Shown here: positions 18,094 through 25,404 of the stretch, one piece after another | Numbering within the stretch: position 1 is the first letter of the stretch | Layout: each line of letters opens with the position of its first letter | Source of the DNA: Lentimonas sp. CC4 | Lineage (GTDB): Bacteria; Verrucomicrobiota; Verrucomicrobiia; Opitutales; Coraliomargaritaceae | Length of the DNA stretch: 64,000 bases | Direction: 5' to 3' | Assembly (NCBI RefSeq): GCF_902728235.1 | Contig: NZ_CACVBO010000001.1 | Location: 1-64,000 of the forward strand | The notes under the pieces: generated by a model | Seen by the model: the letters and a program-made list of their open reading frames with translations, nothing else | What the model was told of the DNA's origin: nothing | Database searches by the model: none | Program-made: the position numbers and the translations under genes

Positions 18094-18480
18094 ATGAAAA
18101 CTGAATATAAAAAAGGAAGGACATTGGCGATCATTGGAGCTTACATGCAAATCGCACCAATCCTCAACTTTCTCGTTGGAATGGTATTAATATCTACGAC
18201 AGGAGAGAATGGATTTGGCACCTTCCTTAAGTTCGGAATCGTCACGATGGCGATGTCCCTCTCGGGAGCCATAATGTTATTTAGCTCACTCGTATTTCTG
18301 AAATATAGAGCGGTTTGGTTTTTTCGATTCATGGCTCTGTTTTCGGTCTACCTAGCTTTTAAGATGTCATTGTTTTTTACGCCGATTGGCATCATCACCG
18401 CGATCTACCTTCTATCGAAAAGGAATGAATTCACGATGGACAGGACTGAATCACCTCAACAGGCAGCAGCGAACGCCTAG
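18094..18480 (+). CDS. cassette 4: multi-spanning membrane protein
   Basis: 128 residues from ATG 18094 (MKTEYKKGRTLAIIGAYMQIAPILN). The frame opens earlier, at 18070, but that lies in attC3 of the previous cassette. Three to four membrane segments cover nearly the whole length, with a short polar tail (KRNEFTMDRTESPQQAAANA). No motif identifies a transporter or enzyme. The GATCACA/TGTGATC pair fixes the cassette borders. Confidence 0.72.
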   Translation: MKTEYKKGRTLAIIGAYMQIAPILNFLVGMVLISTTGENGFGTFLKFGIVTMAMSLSGAIMLFSSLVFLKYRAVWFFRFMALFSVYLAFKMSLFFTPIGIITAIYLLSKRNEFTMDRTESPQQAAANA

Positions 18481-18495
18481 ACACGTGTGGCCGGA

Positions 18496-18563
18496 TGTGA
18501 TCCAGTCGTGGTGAGACAATAGATTTCGCTGGCGCTCATCTACACTCACACTCTACGTTCTAG
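18496..18563 (+). other. attC4
   Basis: TGTGATC complements the cassette 4 entry core GATCACA; ends with GTTCTAG. 68 bases. Confidence 0.87.
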
Positions 18564-18568
18564 GAAAA

Positions 18569-18949
18569 ATGAAACGAATACTCCCCCTCACTATCTTATT
18601 AGTCGTTTCTACTATTTGCTATGCCGATGAAGACGCGAAGAGTCGCAACGCAGCGACTCTTAAAGCCTACGAATTGCTAAGCAAAGGAGACAGAATAGCT
18701 TCAGTCGAAGCACTCCAAATCAACAACAAGCATTTTGGCTACTACTTCCTCTACAGGCACGAGGGGATAATTGAATCAAAAGGAATTGTCGTAGGAAAGG
18801 ACTTTAGCACCTATCAAGGCGTAAGTTCTAAGGAAATCCTTCCATTTAAATATGATCCTCCTAGAATCCAGAAAATCACAAGCAAAAAGCCCATCGGCGA
18901 TAATTACAACATGCCCGTCGTCATTCGCGACTCGCCAAATTACAAATAA
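18569..18949 (+). CDS. cassette 5: secreted protein with signal peptide
   Basis: 126 residues. A clear Sec signal peptide (MKRILPLTILLVVSTICYADED, likely cleaved after CYA) precedes a soluble domain of about 105 residues with KAYELLSKGDRIASVEALQINNK and a C-terminal PVVIRDSPNYK. No cysteine pair or catalytic motif is evident. Expected in the periplasm. The ATG is 12 bases into the cassette, so the ribosome site partly overlaps the core. No family recognised. Confidence 0.72.
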   Translation: MKRILPLTILLVVSTICYADEDAKSRNAATLKAYELLSKGDRIASVEALQINNKHFGYYFLYRHEGIIESKGIVVGKDFSTYQGVSSKEILPFKYDPPRIQKITSKKPIGDNYNMPVVIRDSPNYK

Positions 18950-18951
18950 AA

Positions 18952-19012
18952 CTAGAACCAGTCACTAGACTCAATGTCGCTAACGCGCCATCGAGTCAGC
19001 TCTACGATTCTG
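18952..19012 (+). other. attC5
   Basis: CTAGAAC complements the entry core GTTCTAG; ends with GATTCTG. 61 bases. Interior CGCTAACGCGCC is shared with attC6. Confidence 0.87.
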
Positions 19013-19022
19013 AGAAAGAAAA

Positions 19023-19529
19023 ATGAAAATTATCAAATACGCTTGGTATGCAGTCGTAGCGATTTCCACACTTGGACTACTGGCAATAATCGGACCGAAA
19101 GTCTACAATCAGATCGAGTATCAGTTTTTCGACCCACTAGGAGATCCGTCCATGTGGCCAGCGACATTTGAAGGAATACTGATATTTATCTCCATCCTTG
19201 CTGCTGCCTTGGCACTCATATTGGGCTCAAATGGAAAAGATGAAAAAGTGAATAGATTCCCTCGTTTTGCCTTTGGAACCATTGGATTTACCCTCTTGGG
19301 AATGTGGGTTTACGGAGCAAAACTGTGGCAAGACTTCCATTCGTCATTTTTACCGCAAAGCCTATTGGACAGAATGATGAGCAATGATGGATCATTGATT
19401 ATCCTCATTTCAGTAGTATTCCATTTAACATATGCTTTCTCCGGCAGAGGCATCGGAATATGGCTACTCCGATCCTACAATCGAATAAAAAATAAATCAG
19501 AACCAGACGCTACTGGGCAATGTCGCTAA
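19023..19529 (+). CDS. cassette 6: four-segment membrane protein
   Basis: 168 residues with hydrophobic segments near 7-25, 50-68, 82-103 and 122-150. A polar loop QIEYQFFDPLGDPSMWPATFE lies between the first two. The reading frame stops inside attC6 (last residues ...SEPDATGQCR), so the attC supplies the C terminus, which is common in cassettes. No family recognised. Confidence 0.72.
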   Translation: MKIIKYAWYAVVAISTLGLLAIIGPKVYNQIEYQFFDPLGDPSMWPATFEGILIFISILAAALALILGSNGKDEKVNRFPRFAFGTIGFTLLGMWVYGAKLWQDFHSSFLPQSLLDRMMSNDGSLIILISVVFHLTYAFSGRGIGIWLLRSYNRIKNKSEPDATGQCR

Positions 19530-19558
19530 CGCGCCATCGCCAGAGCTCCACGTTATGA
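19498..19558 (+). other. attC6
   Basis: Begins CAGAACC, which matches the complement of entry core GATTCTG at six of seven bases, and ends with GTTATGA. 61 bases; overlaps the 3' end of the cassette 6 gene. Confidence 0.82.
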
Positions 19559-20253
19559 AAGAAAATACAAAAAATGACTGGGATGCATTCATCGAGGACG
19601 TGCCATGGTTTTTGCAATCAGATCAAGTCGTAACGATTAATAATCCCACTAAGCACCTACCCCCATCGACAGAATTCAAGAAGACATTTCCCACATTAAG
19701 TAACCTACTAAGTCTCTCGAGGAGAACCGAAATCACTATTGATTCAGCTAAGTTTGATCTTTTTGCGTGGAACTCAAATGATGGACTCCGCATGGGCTGG
19801 CTTTGCCCCCAAGCCGAAAAGAATACAAACGAAGGATTACATAAATACCACTCATTGCTGCTTTCCATTTTTGGAGGAACAATCGAGCGCTTTAACGAGC
19901 CGCAAGATTCATGGCTATTAAATCATGAAGGAGTTTTGACTGCTGAGGAGGCATCCGACGATGCCTCATTTATTGAAGACTCTCTATGGGCATTCGAGAA
20001 TGATGAAATCCCTCTTCCTGTTGTTTTGTCCGAATTTTATACTGTAGCACGAGAAGCGAATGGAAACGTCACACTATGCCACAGAGACTCAGGTGACATT
20101 CTTCTATTCGCACAAGACCACTGCTATGATCATGTTACACCACTAGGAGGATGCCCAGAATACACTTTTTACACGATTAACGACACTCCGACCTTCATCG
20201 ACTGGGTAGAAGCAATTGCTCGACAGTGGCAATCGCACATAACAAAATCATAA
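19555..20253 (+). CDS. cassette 7: SUKH/SMI1-like soluble protein (tentative)
   Basis: 232 residues, the largest soluble cassette product. The C-terminal third (NGNVTLCHRDSGDILLFAQD, DHVTPLGGCPEYTFYTI, FIDWVEAIARQW) resembles SMI1/KNR4 (SUKH) superfamily proteins, many of which are immunity proteins against polymorphic toxins; this is a resemblance by eye only. N-terminal half has no signal or membrane segment. The ATG (19555) lies inside the core GTTATGA itself, so there is no cassette-encoded ribosome binding site; translation must use whatever lies in the preceding attC. It stops within the terminal core TCATAAC. Confidence 0.7.
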   Translation: MKENTKNDWDAFIEDVPWFLQSDQVVTINNPTKHLPPSTEFKKTFPTLSNLLSLSRRTEITIDSAKFDLFAWNSNDGLRMGWLCPQAEKNTNEGLHKYHSLLLSIFGGTIERFNEPQDSWLLNHEGVLTAEEASDDASFIEDSLWAFENDEIPLPVVLSEFYTVAREANGNVTLCHRDSGDILLFAQDHCYDHVTPLGGCPEYTFYTINDTPTFIDWVEAIARQWQSHITKS

Positions 20254-20315
20254 CCAGTCGTGTCGAGACAATAGATTTCGCTACCGCTCATCTATACTCG
20301 CACTCTACGATCTAC
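20248..20315 (+). other. attC7
   Basis: TCATAAC is the exact complement of entry core GTTATGA; ends with GATCTAC. 68 bases. Interior is close to attC3, attC4 and attC12. Confidence 0.88.
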
Positions 20316-20322
20316 AGAAAGA

Positions 20323-20556
20323 ATGACTAAGATTCACAAGACTCTAATCGCCATAGGACTAGTCATCATTGTCATCCTTTCGGCGCGCCTGATGATTCAC
20401 AAAGAAACGGTGTATACGGCAGAAGCGGAGATTCAACTGATTCGAGTAGACCCAGAAATTCAAGAGCTAGAAACTGAAGCTCCAGAGGATGAAAGAAGCC
20501 TAGAGCAAAAGAGCCAAGAATACATGCAGACCAACCACAACAACTCACCCAAATGA
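20323..20556 (+). CDS. cassette 8: small protein with one membrane anchor
   Basis: 77 residues. One membrane segment (residues 8-21, TLIAIGLVIIVILSARL) then an acidic, Glu-rich tail (EIQELETEAPEDERSLEQKSQEYMQ). No family recognised. The stop codon is three bases before attC8, which is split by the group II intron. Confidence 0.68.
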   Translation: MTKIHKTLIAIGLVIIVILSARLMIHKETVYTAEAEIQLIRVDPEIQELETEAPEDERSLEQKSQEYMQTNHNNSPK

Positions 20557-20559
20557 AGC

Positions 20560-20564
20560 GTAGA
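20560..20564 (+). other. attC8, left fragment
   Basis: GTAGA is the start of the terminal core; joined with TCCAG at 22473 it gives GTAGATC, the exact complement of the entry core GATCTAC at 20309-20315. The intron lies between. Confidence 0.85.
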
Positions 20565-22472
20565 ATCGGGTAGCGGGAAGCATTAACGCTCCCCGCCCCC
20601 ACACCACCGGCCATACGGGACCGTAGCACGGCGGTTCCGGCGAGCTATCCGTTAGGATAGCTAAGGTTGATCCACTTGTCTTTGATTGAGGGACATCTTT
20701 GTTTGGCAAGCCATGTGTTATCCATAGCGATACACACGACGCGCAGATTGCTACAACGCCAATAGCCTTTGCGGCAGCGACTGGCCTGCTTGATGGTCTT
20801 TCGATTGATTCCGAGTTTAAGCAGATTACGAAAACGTGTGCGCGGCAGTCGCCATTGTTTCCAATAGCAGAGCCGCACACGGCGGCGCAGCCAGCCGTCC
20901 AGCTCTCGGACTTGTGCATACGGGATTCCCATGGCGTAGTAGCCAAGCCAGCCGTTCACGTAGAGCCGCAGCCGTTCGAGACGCTCGCTCATGGCGATGC
21001 TCCAACTGCGACCTGTGATATGACGGATGGTTTGCTTAAACGCCAAGATCTTGGCATCCAAACAACGGATACGTTTGGCCGTAATCACAAAGCCGAGGAA
21101 GCTGCATTGACTGAGCTCCGCCACTTTGGTTTTCGCGGTGTTTACGATCAGCTTCAGCTTCGTTTCGATGTAGCCACTGATACTGCGCATGACTCGCTCC
21201 GCCGCGCGTTTGCTTTTAACGACGATTATGAAGTCATCGGCATAACGAGCGAAACGATGTCCACGTCTCTCTAACTCATGATCGAGATCATCAAGCATGA
21301 TATTTGCCAGCAGCGGACTCAGCGGCCCACCTTGTGGCACCCCTGCTGGGGTGGGTTCTCGCGTCCCATCGGGCAAGGCGGTGCCTGCCTTCAAGTAACG
21401 AGCGATCAGGCGTAACACCCGACCGTCTGTAATACGACGCTTTAAGCGCTGCATCAGTTCGCGGTGATCAACCTTGTCGAAGAACGACTTGAGATCGCAA
21501 TCGACTGCATAGCTGCGCTTCTTTTGCGCAGCCTGCTGGATCGACTTCACCGCATCATGTGCTCGGCGTCCTGGGCGGAAACCGTAGCTATGCTCACTGA
21601 ACTGCACCTCAAACAAAGGCGCAATGATTTGAGCGATGGCTTGCTGGATCACACGATCCAATACCGTGGGGATGCCCAATGGGCGTTGCTCCCCGTTGCC
21701 CTTCGGTATCCAGACGCGGCGCACCGCGGCTGGTCGATAGGTCCCCTTTCTTAACTGATCCGCGATCCGAGACCAATGTGCTTGAGAGAACGCAGGAAAG
21801 GCTTCGATGGACATGCCGTCCATTCCTGCCGAGCCATTGTTCACGCGCACACGACGCCATGCCTCTTTCAAGTTGGCGCGGTCGAGGATCGCTTCCAGTA
21901 GGTCTTCCTCCGCAGCTTCATGCTTCCCATGCGATGTGTTGCCCGCACGAGTCCACCAATCGGCTTCGCCCTCATGCTTCGACCACCGAAGGTCAAGCTG
22001 CGCTTCTCCAGTTCGAGCCTTCATGATATCAGCTGACCGCAGCCTTCGATTGCATCGCCCAGACACAACCTACTCACGGGTTCCAACACCACTACTATGC
22101 TCTCTGCTGACTCCTCAGGGTTCAATGCGGGCATTACTGACCACACCGCGCTGTCCTTGTTGGCAGATTTAAGCCAGACAACGCATGACACTGAGGCCTC
22201 CCGAGGTAAGCCCTCGATGCTCCCCTGCGCAACTGCCGTATTTACCTCCGTGGATGAACCAATCGGATTCGCTGTGTGGAGCCAGCTCCCCAGTCCACGT
22301 CGGCCTTCTATACGGTTCTTGTTCATCAGCTCACAGGTTTCCCATAGCCTTCCTTCACACCCAGCCTCACGACTGCGCACTTGGCCTCTGGTAATAGTTC
22401 TTTCATTTTATGATTTGGTTCTTACTATAGCGGACTTTAACCACATTTACATCGAGCGCATGCTCGGCACAC
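20565..22472 (-). mobile_element. group II intron inserted in attC8
   Basis: 1908 bases, read leftwards. Its 5' end GTGTG (22472 downwards) fits the GUGYG consensus and its 3' end CCGAT (ending 20565) fits the AY consensus. Near the 3' end, about 20580-20640, a domain V-like hairpin is seen (GGAACCGCCGTGCTACGG, loop TCCC, then GTATGGCCGGTGGTG) with a CGC triad, followed by a domain VI-like stem (GCGGGGAGC / GCTTCCCGC) containing an unpaired A. Removing exactly these bases rebuilds an intact attC. Orientation and site agree with the known group IIC-attC introns that enter the bottom strand of attC. The class assignment is inference. Confidence 0.88.
20645..22024 (-). CDS. ltrA: group II intron reverse transcriptase/maturase
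   Basis: 459 residues from ATG 22024 (an upstream GTG at 22066 would add 14). The reverse transcriptase blocks are complete: KGNGEQRPLGIPTVLDRVIQ, SYGFRPGRRAHDAV, AVDCDLKSFFDKVDH, GVPQGGPLSPLLANI, the active-site box FARYADDF, and LGF. The X/maturase domain follows (YVNGWLGYY, RRRVRLCYWKQWRLPRTR). No C-terminal endonuclease domain is present, as in group IIC enzymes. The gene is on the strand opposite to the cassettes because the intron entered the bottom strand. Confidence 0.95.
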   Translation of the reverse strand: MKARTGEAQLDLRWSKHEGEADWWTRAGNTSHGKHEAAEEDLLEAILDRANLKEAWRRVRVNNGSAGMDGMSIEAFPAFSQAHWSRIADQLRKGTYRPAAVRRVWIPKGNGEQRPLGIPTVLDRVIQQAIAQIIAPLFEVQFSEHSYGFRPGRRAHDAVKSIQQAAQKKRSYAVDCDLKSFFDKVDHRELMQRLKRRITDGRVLRLIARYLKAGTALPDGTREPTPAGVPQGGPLSPLLANIMLDDLDHELERRGHRFARYADDFIIVVKSKRAAERVMRSISGYIETKLKLIVNTAKTKVAELSQCSFLGFVITAKRIRCLDAKILAFKQTIRHITGRSWSIAMSERLERLRLYVNGWLGYYAMGIPYAQVRELDGWLRRRVRLCYWKQWRLPRTRFRNLLKLGINRKTIKQASRCRKGYWRCSNLRVVCIAMDNTWLAKQRCPSIKDKWINLSYPNG

Positions 22473-22532
22473 TCCAGTCGAGCTGCTCAATTCCGTTCGT
22501 GCCTCACTTCATGAGCACTCTTCACGTTGGGC
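22473..22532 (+). other. attC8, right fragment
   Basis: TCCAGTCGAGCTGCTCAATT... continues attC8 after the intron and ends with the consensus core GTTGGGC (22526-22532). The reconstructed site is 65 bases. Confidence 0.85.
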
Positions 22533-22539
22533 AGAAGAA

Positions 22540-23223
22540 ATGATAGAAATCACACCGATAATCGAAGGCACAGTTACAGGTATATCAGGTGCCTTTGTTC
22601 TTGGGTTACTCGCCCTAGGCTGGAAAGTATGCAGAAACTACATGCTCGGTCGCAAAATCGATAAGGGCATGAAGAGGATCGGCATGGGGAGCGGCATCCA
22701 CGGAATCAACACTTCCGTAGGAAATGATACAGAAGTCTCATTCACCGTAAGAGAAGTCTACCTCGTAGCCGGTAAAGTGAAATTCAGATTTAATCCCACT
22801 GAGGAGGTTTCGACCTACTGGTATGATAAGAAGAAATTTAAGAAAAAAGAGTTACAAGAAGGAGTCCAAGAGACTGTGGTAGAATTTAAACCACTATTCA
22901 GCGGCAAGATACCATCTGGCAGTGATATTGTAACGATTGAGCCTTACACCAGAAGAGGGTATCTACTTCCAGCAGGGATCACGGCAGATATTGACGAGTC
23001 CAAAGTGACTGAGCTCGAGTTCATACTCGAGTATGTAGACTTCTCTGGTAAGCACAGGATCAAGAGTCACAGATCAGACATCCAATCCAATGTTTTCAGT
23101 CGAAAGAATATTGAAAGCTACATGGAGCAGTTAAGAGACGGCAGACTAAATAAAGCCAGAAAGCTATTTCAGCTGCCACCAATCAAAATAAAAGCCCAAC
23201 CAGCCGCAGGTGACAACGCCTAA
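22540..23223 (+). CDS. cassette 9: membrane-anchored protein of unknown function
   Basis: 227 residues. One N-terminal membrane segment (GTVTGISGAFVLGLLALGW) is followed by KVCRNYMLGRKIDKGMKRIG and a mostly beta-like soluble domain (VREVYLVAGKVKFRFNP, VEFKPLFSGKIPSGSDIVTIEP). The last residues QPAAGDNA are translated from attC9, a C terminus seen again and again in integron cassettes because the attC start encodes it. No family recognised. Confidence 0.75.
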   Translation: MIEITPIIEGTVTGISGAFVLGLLALGWKVCRNYMLGRKIDKGMKRIGMGSGIHGINTSVGNDTEVSFTVREVYLVAGKVKFRFNPTEEVSTYWYDKKKFKKKELQEGVQETVVEFKPLFSGKIPSGSDIVTIEPYTRRGYLLPAGITADIDESKVTELEFILEYVDFSGKHRIKSHRSDIQSNVFSRKNIESYMEQLRDGRLNKARKLFQLPPIKIKAQPAAGDNA

Positions 23224-23249
23224 CGGCGCGTCACTGCTCGACGTTCTGC
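23194..23249 (+). other. attC9
   Basis: GCCCAAC is the exact complement of the entry core GTTGGGC; ends with GTTCTGC. At 56 bases the shortest in the array and the closest to textbook attC sites, with CAGCCGCAGGTGAC / GTCACTGCTCG arms around CGCCTAACGGCG. Confidence 0.9.
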
Positions 23250-23258
23250 GAAAATAAA

Positions 23259-23798
23259 ATGAATGCCCGCTACCTATTGCTTGCTCTCCAACTGATCCTA
23301 CTCTGTCCAGTAAGCGGGGAACAGAATACCTTTAACATCAAGGAGTATGTTACATGCTCACTTCCCGAAGCTTGGGAAGCAGATGGAGCGTATGGAAATG
23401 AGATTCAGGGAATAGGCACTATGCATACCGTAGTTTTGAAACATGCGGAAACCTATGATAATCTTATAGTATGCTACTTAGAGCCTGTGAGCCTTGATGT
23501 GAGAAAACGTGGGCCGCAGATATTGATGAATTCGTTTCTTGGCGCTTCGGAATCAAAAGCGGCAGAACTTGGTGAAACAGCAGGCGAAAGAAAAGAAGAG
23601 ATAAAAGATGGGGTGCTATATTACAGCCTATCAATTGAAGACCCGAAAGGTAAGGACAGCTACCTTCGAGGAATCTCATTCGAATGGGCAGATGGTGCAG
23701 TCGTTTTTCATTACTTAGGGTATCGTGACATCAAACCAGTATTCTTCGACGAGATAATGAGACAGTTTAAACTGAAGGGGCAGAACCAATCGCGGTGA
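23259..23798 (+). CDS. cassette 10: secreted protein with signal peptide
   Basis: 179 residues. Sec signal peptide MNARYLLLALQLILLCPVSG, predicted cleavage near VSG-E. The mature part (about 158 residues) has a PsbP/DUF1795-like feel: EYVTCSLPEAWE..., VVLKHAETYDNLIVCYLEP, DPKGKDSYLRGISFEW, AVVFHYLGYRD, FFDEIMRQFKL. That likeness is weak. Expected in the periplasm. The stop lies inside attC10. Confidence 0.74.
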   Translation: MNARYLLLALQLILLCPVSGEQNTFNIKEYVTCSLPEAWEADGAYGNEIQGIGTMHTVVLKHAETYDNLIVCYLEPVSLDVRKRGPQILMNSFLGASESKAAELGETAGERKEEIKDGVLYYSLSIEDPKGKDSYLRGISFEWADGAVVFHYLGYRDIKPVFFDEIMRQFKLKGQNQSR

Positions 23799-23846
23799 TC
23801 AATGAGGTTCGCTTAGGCTCACTCACGATCACGCTCGACGTTGGAC
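23780..23846 (+). other. attC10
   Basis: GCAGAAC exactly complements the entry core GTTCTGC; ends with consensus core GTTGGAC. 67 bases. Confidence 0.9.
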
Positions 23847-23857
23847 AAATAAAATAA

Positions 23858-24337
23858 ATGCCATGGATTCGAAAGAGCGCTTCAGAGATTGAAGCAGTTG
23901 AAGCGAAGGAAAGAAAATCGAACCTCTCCATTTACATCTTCGTGTTCATTCTTTGGGGTAGCATGTTCGCGTGGATGACGTTTCGAAACGGTTACGACCA
24001 TGCACTCTTAGCTCTCTACATTGTGATGATTCTAATCTTCATTGGAGTCATGTTCCTTGGCCGCTGGTTCGGAAGGAAATTCTTAAACGAAAGGGTGAAT
24101 GATTCAGTGGTTGGTGCATTTAGCGCCTACACTGGACAAGCAAGAAGGTTGTCTCTCGGGTCAGACTGGTCAGGTGATGTTAGCATACTCAAAATAAACA
24201 AGAATATGATCTGCATTGAATGCGATGCAGTCTTGCCGACAACGAATGAGATGACATGTTCACGGTGTGGAGCCATTTGTGAAGATCCAACCCTCTGGAA
24301 GTGGGTCGAACCGAACGAGGTCCAACCAGTCGAGTGA
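23858..24337 (+). CDS. cassette 11: two-segment membrane protein with zinc ribbon
   Basis: 159 residues. Two membrane segments (about 24-42 and 48-68) and, near the C terminus, a CxxC...CxxC pair (CIECDAVLPTTNEMTCSRCGAIC) typical of a zinc ribbon. Such membrane/zinc-ribbon proteins are often adaptors, but no specific family is recognised. The frame ends in attC11 (PNEVQPVE). Confidence 0.75.
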   Translation: MPWIRKSASEIEAVEAKERKSNLSIYIFVFILWGSMFAWMTFRNGYDHALLALYIVMILIFIGVMFLGRWFGRKFLNERVNDSVVGAFSAYTGQARRLSLGSDWSGDVSILKINKNMICIECDAVLPTTNEMTCSRCGAICEDPTLWKWVEPNEVQPVE

Positions 24338-24386
24338 TTCAATGAGTTTCGCTTCCGCTCACTCATGAGTCCTCTCAACGATATAC
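24320..24386 (+). other. attC11
   Basis: GTCCAAC exactly complements the entry core GTTGGAC; ends with GATATAC. 67 bases with ACTCATGAGT arm. Confidence 0.9.
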
Positions 24387-24690
24387 AGAAAAAAGAACCC
24401 AGATTTTGACCGCTTAATTACGCTTAATGAACGCTTAACCAGCACGACGTGAACTATCTCATTTTTAAGCGTAAATTAAGCGCAGTTAAGCGGATCCAGC
24501 TCCGCTGGCCTCTGGGAATAATTGAATTGAATGAATCCACATTCTAACCACTCTGAACGAATCTAAAAAGTCCCACTGAAATGAACCTCAACCACTCCGA
24601 AGCGCCAAACCCCATTGCACTGCCCACTGGTATATCCAGACGGCGCACTCAATAGATTTCGCTACCGCTCATCTATCGAGTGGCCTCCAC
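24381..24690 (+). other. cassette 12: paralogue of cassette 3, no clear protein gene
   Basis: Same borders (GATATAC/GTATATC) and about the same length as cassette 3; the right half is nearly identical and the left half diverged. The inverted repeat is better preserved here: left arm 24410-24438 and right arm 24465-24493, 29 bases each, about 25 Watson-Crick pairs. Arm bases differ from cassette 3, and at arm position 8 a T-A pair there is an A-T pair here. The small frame MNLNHSEAPNPIALPTGISR recurs, with two silent and one changed codon. Confidence 0.68.
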
Positions 24691-24697
24691 GATCTGA
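24630..24697 (+). other. attC12
   Basis: GTATATC complements GATATAC; ends with GATCTGA. 68 bases, differing from attC3 at only a few positions. Confidence 0.88.
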
Positions 24698-24996
24698 GAA
24701 GAAAATTGAAGTCCCACTCTAGGCAGGTTTGAGCCACAAAAATGCACGAGAAGGCACAAAAAAAGGAAAAGGGAATCAGAGTATTAGATCAGGTTTTTGT
24801 GAATTTTTGCGCCTCTTTGTGGCCAAATAAATCAGGGGAGAATGAAATGAACCTTGAGCATCACCGTCGATTTGGACACGTTAGACAGATGCACCAGTTC
24901 AGATCCAGACGGAGCTGGTCAACCCCATTTACGCCGCCGGACAATCGACAACCCTCACTAATCCTAAACTCACAGGCTGGGGTGCCAGTCCTCACC
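24692..24996 (+). other. cassette 13: no convincing gene
   Basis: Bordered by GATCTGA (24691) and its complement TCAGATC (24899). An open frame from 24742 gives 89 residues but runs through the attC, has an unusual composition (QKKEKG..., RSRRSWSTPFTPPDN) and overlaps the next cassette core. A shorter in-frame ATG at 24847 (MNLEHHRRFGH) resembles the start of the short frame in cassettes 3 and 12. I regard both as unproven. A core-like GTTAGAC occurs at 24880-24886. Confidence 0.5.
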
Positions 24997-25003
24997 GTTC
25001 ACA
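24899..25003 (+). other. attC13
   Basis: TCAGATC complements the entry core GATCTGA; ends with GTTCACA. 105 bases, longer than the others, with a CAGACGGAGCTGG...GGCTGGGGTGCCAG interior. Confidence 0.72.
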
Positions 25004-25007
25004 GAAA

Positions 25008-25334
25008 ATGAAATCAATTGAATTTAAGAAAGAATGGGTCAACGGCTTTAGTCTCTGCTGGAGAATCCTAGTTCTAGTAATCATAGTCCGCCTAATCTAT
25101 GGATTGGGAACGATCACAGCAGTAATGGTCGTTGGCATGATTGGTAATGAATCCCTACTGAACCCTATTCTTGGCGTATTTACGTGGATCGGCATACTCA
25201 TTTTTCCGATCGTTGTTTCGATTGCAGCTGATAATGTGAACTTAAAAGTTTCGAAGATCGGATTCCCTCTAAGTCGAAAGATGAAAGCGAGGCGTAAACC
25301 AGTCGACGCAGACAACCCGATAACCCGCCCGTAA
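25008..25334 (+). CDS. cassette 14: membrane protein, two to three segments
   Basis: 108 residues (MKSIEFKKEWVNGFSLCWRILVLVIIVRLIYG...). Hydrophobic stretches at about 17-48 and 54-74 with a basic tail KVSKIGFPLSRKMKARRK. No family recognised. The terminal core is not obvious: the exact complement of GTTCACA, TGTGAAC, occurs only at 25235-25241 inside the gene, while a CAGTCGACG segment typical of attC follows at 25300. Confidence 0.7.
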   Translation: MKSIEFKKEWVNGFSLCWRILVLVIIVRLIYGLGTITAVMVVGMIGNESLLNPILGVFTWIGILIFPIVVSIAADNVNLKVSKIGFPLSRKMKARRKPVDADNPITRP

Positions 25335-25394
25335 AACTCTAAAAACCAACTGGACGATTGAGCCAACAACGCGGCGCCTAGCCTCACGATGTGC
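25293..25394 (+). other. attC14 (left border uncertain)
   Basis: Ends with core GATGTGC (25388-25394). The left part CGTAAACCAGTCGACG resembles other attC starts but the core matches the entry core GTTCACA poorly; the true start may be as far left as 25235. Confidence 0.55.
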
Positions 25395-25404
25395 AAAAAA
25401 TAAA

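Noticed and set aside
20699-21274. 191-codon frame opposite the reverse transcriptase
   Set aside because: Shadow of the intron ORF; conserved RT motifs are on the other strand.
22380-22380. GTGCGC on the minus strand at 22380 as intron 5' end
   Set aside because: Excision from here leaves flanks that do not form an attC, whereas GTGTG at 22472 restores the exact core GTAGATC and the typical CAGTCGAG continuation.
24880-24886. GTTAGAC as an additional cassette border
   Set aside because: It fits the textbook core but no complementary GTCTAAC follows, and it is inside cassette 13, whose borders GATCTGA/TCAGATC already match.
24742-25011. 89-codon frame of cassette 13 as a gene
   Set aside because: It passes through the whole attC13 and into the next cassette; composition is unlike its neighbours. 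Kept only as a possibility.
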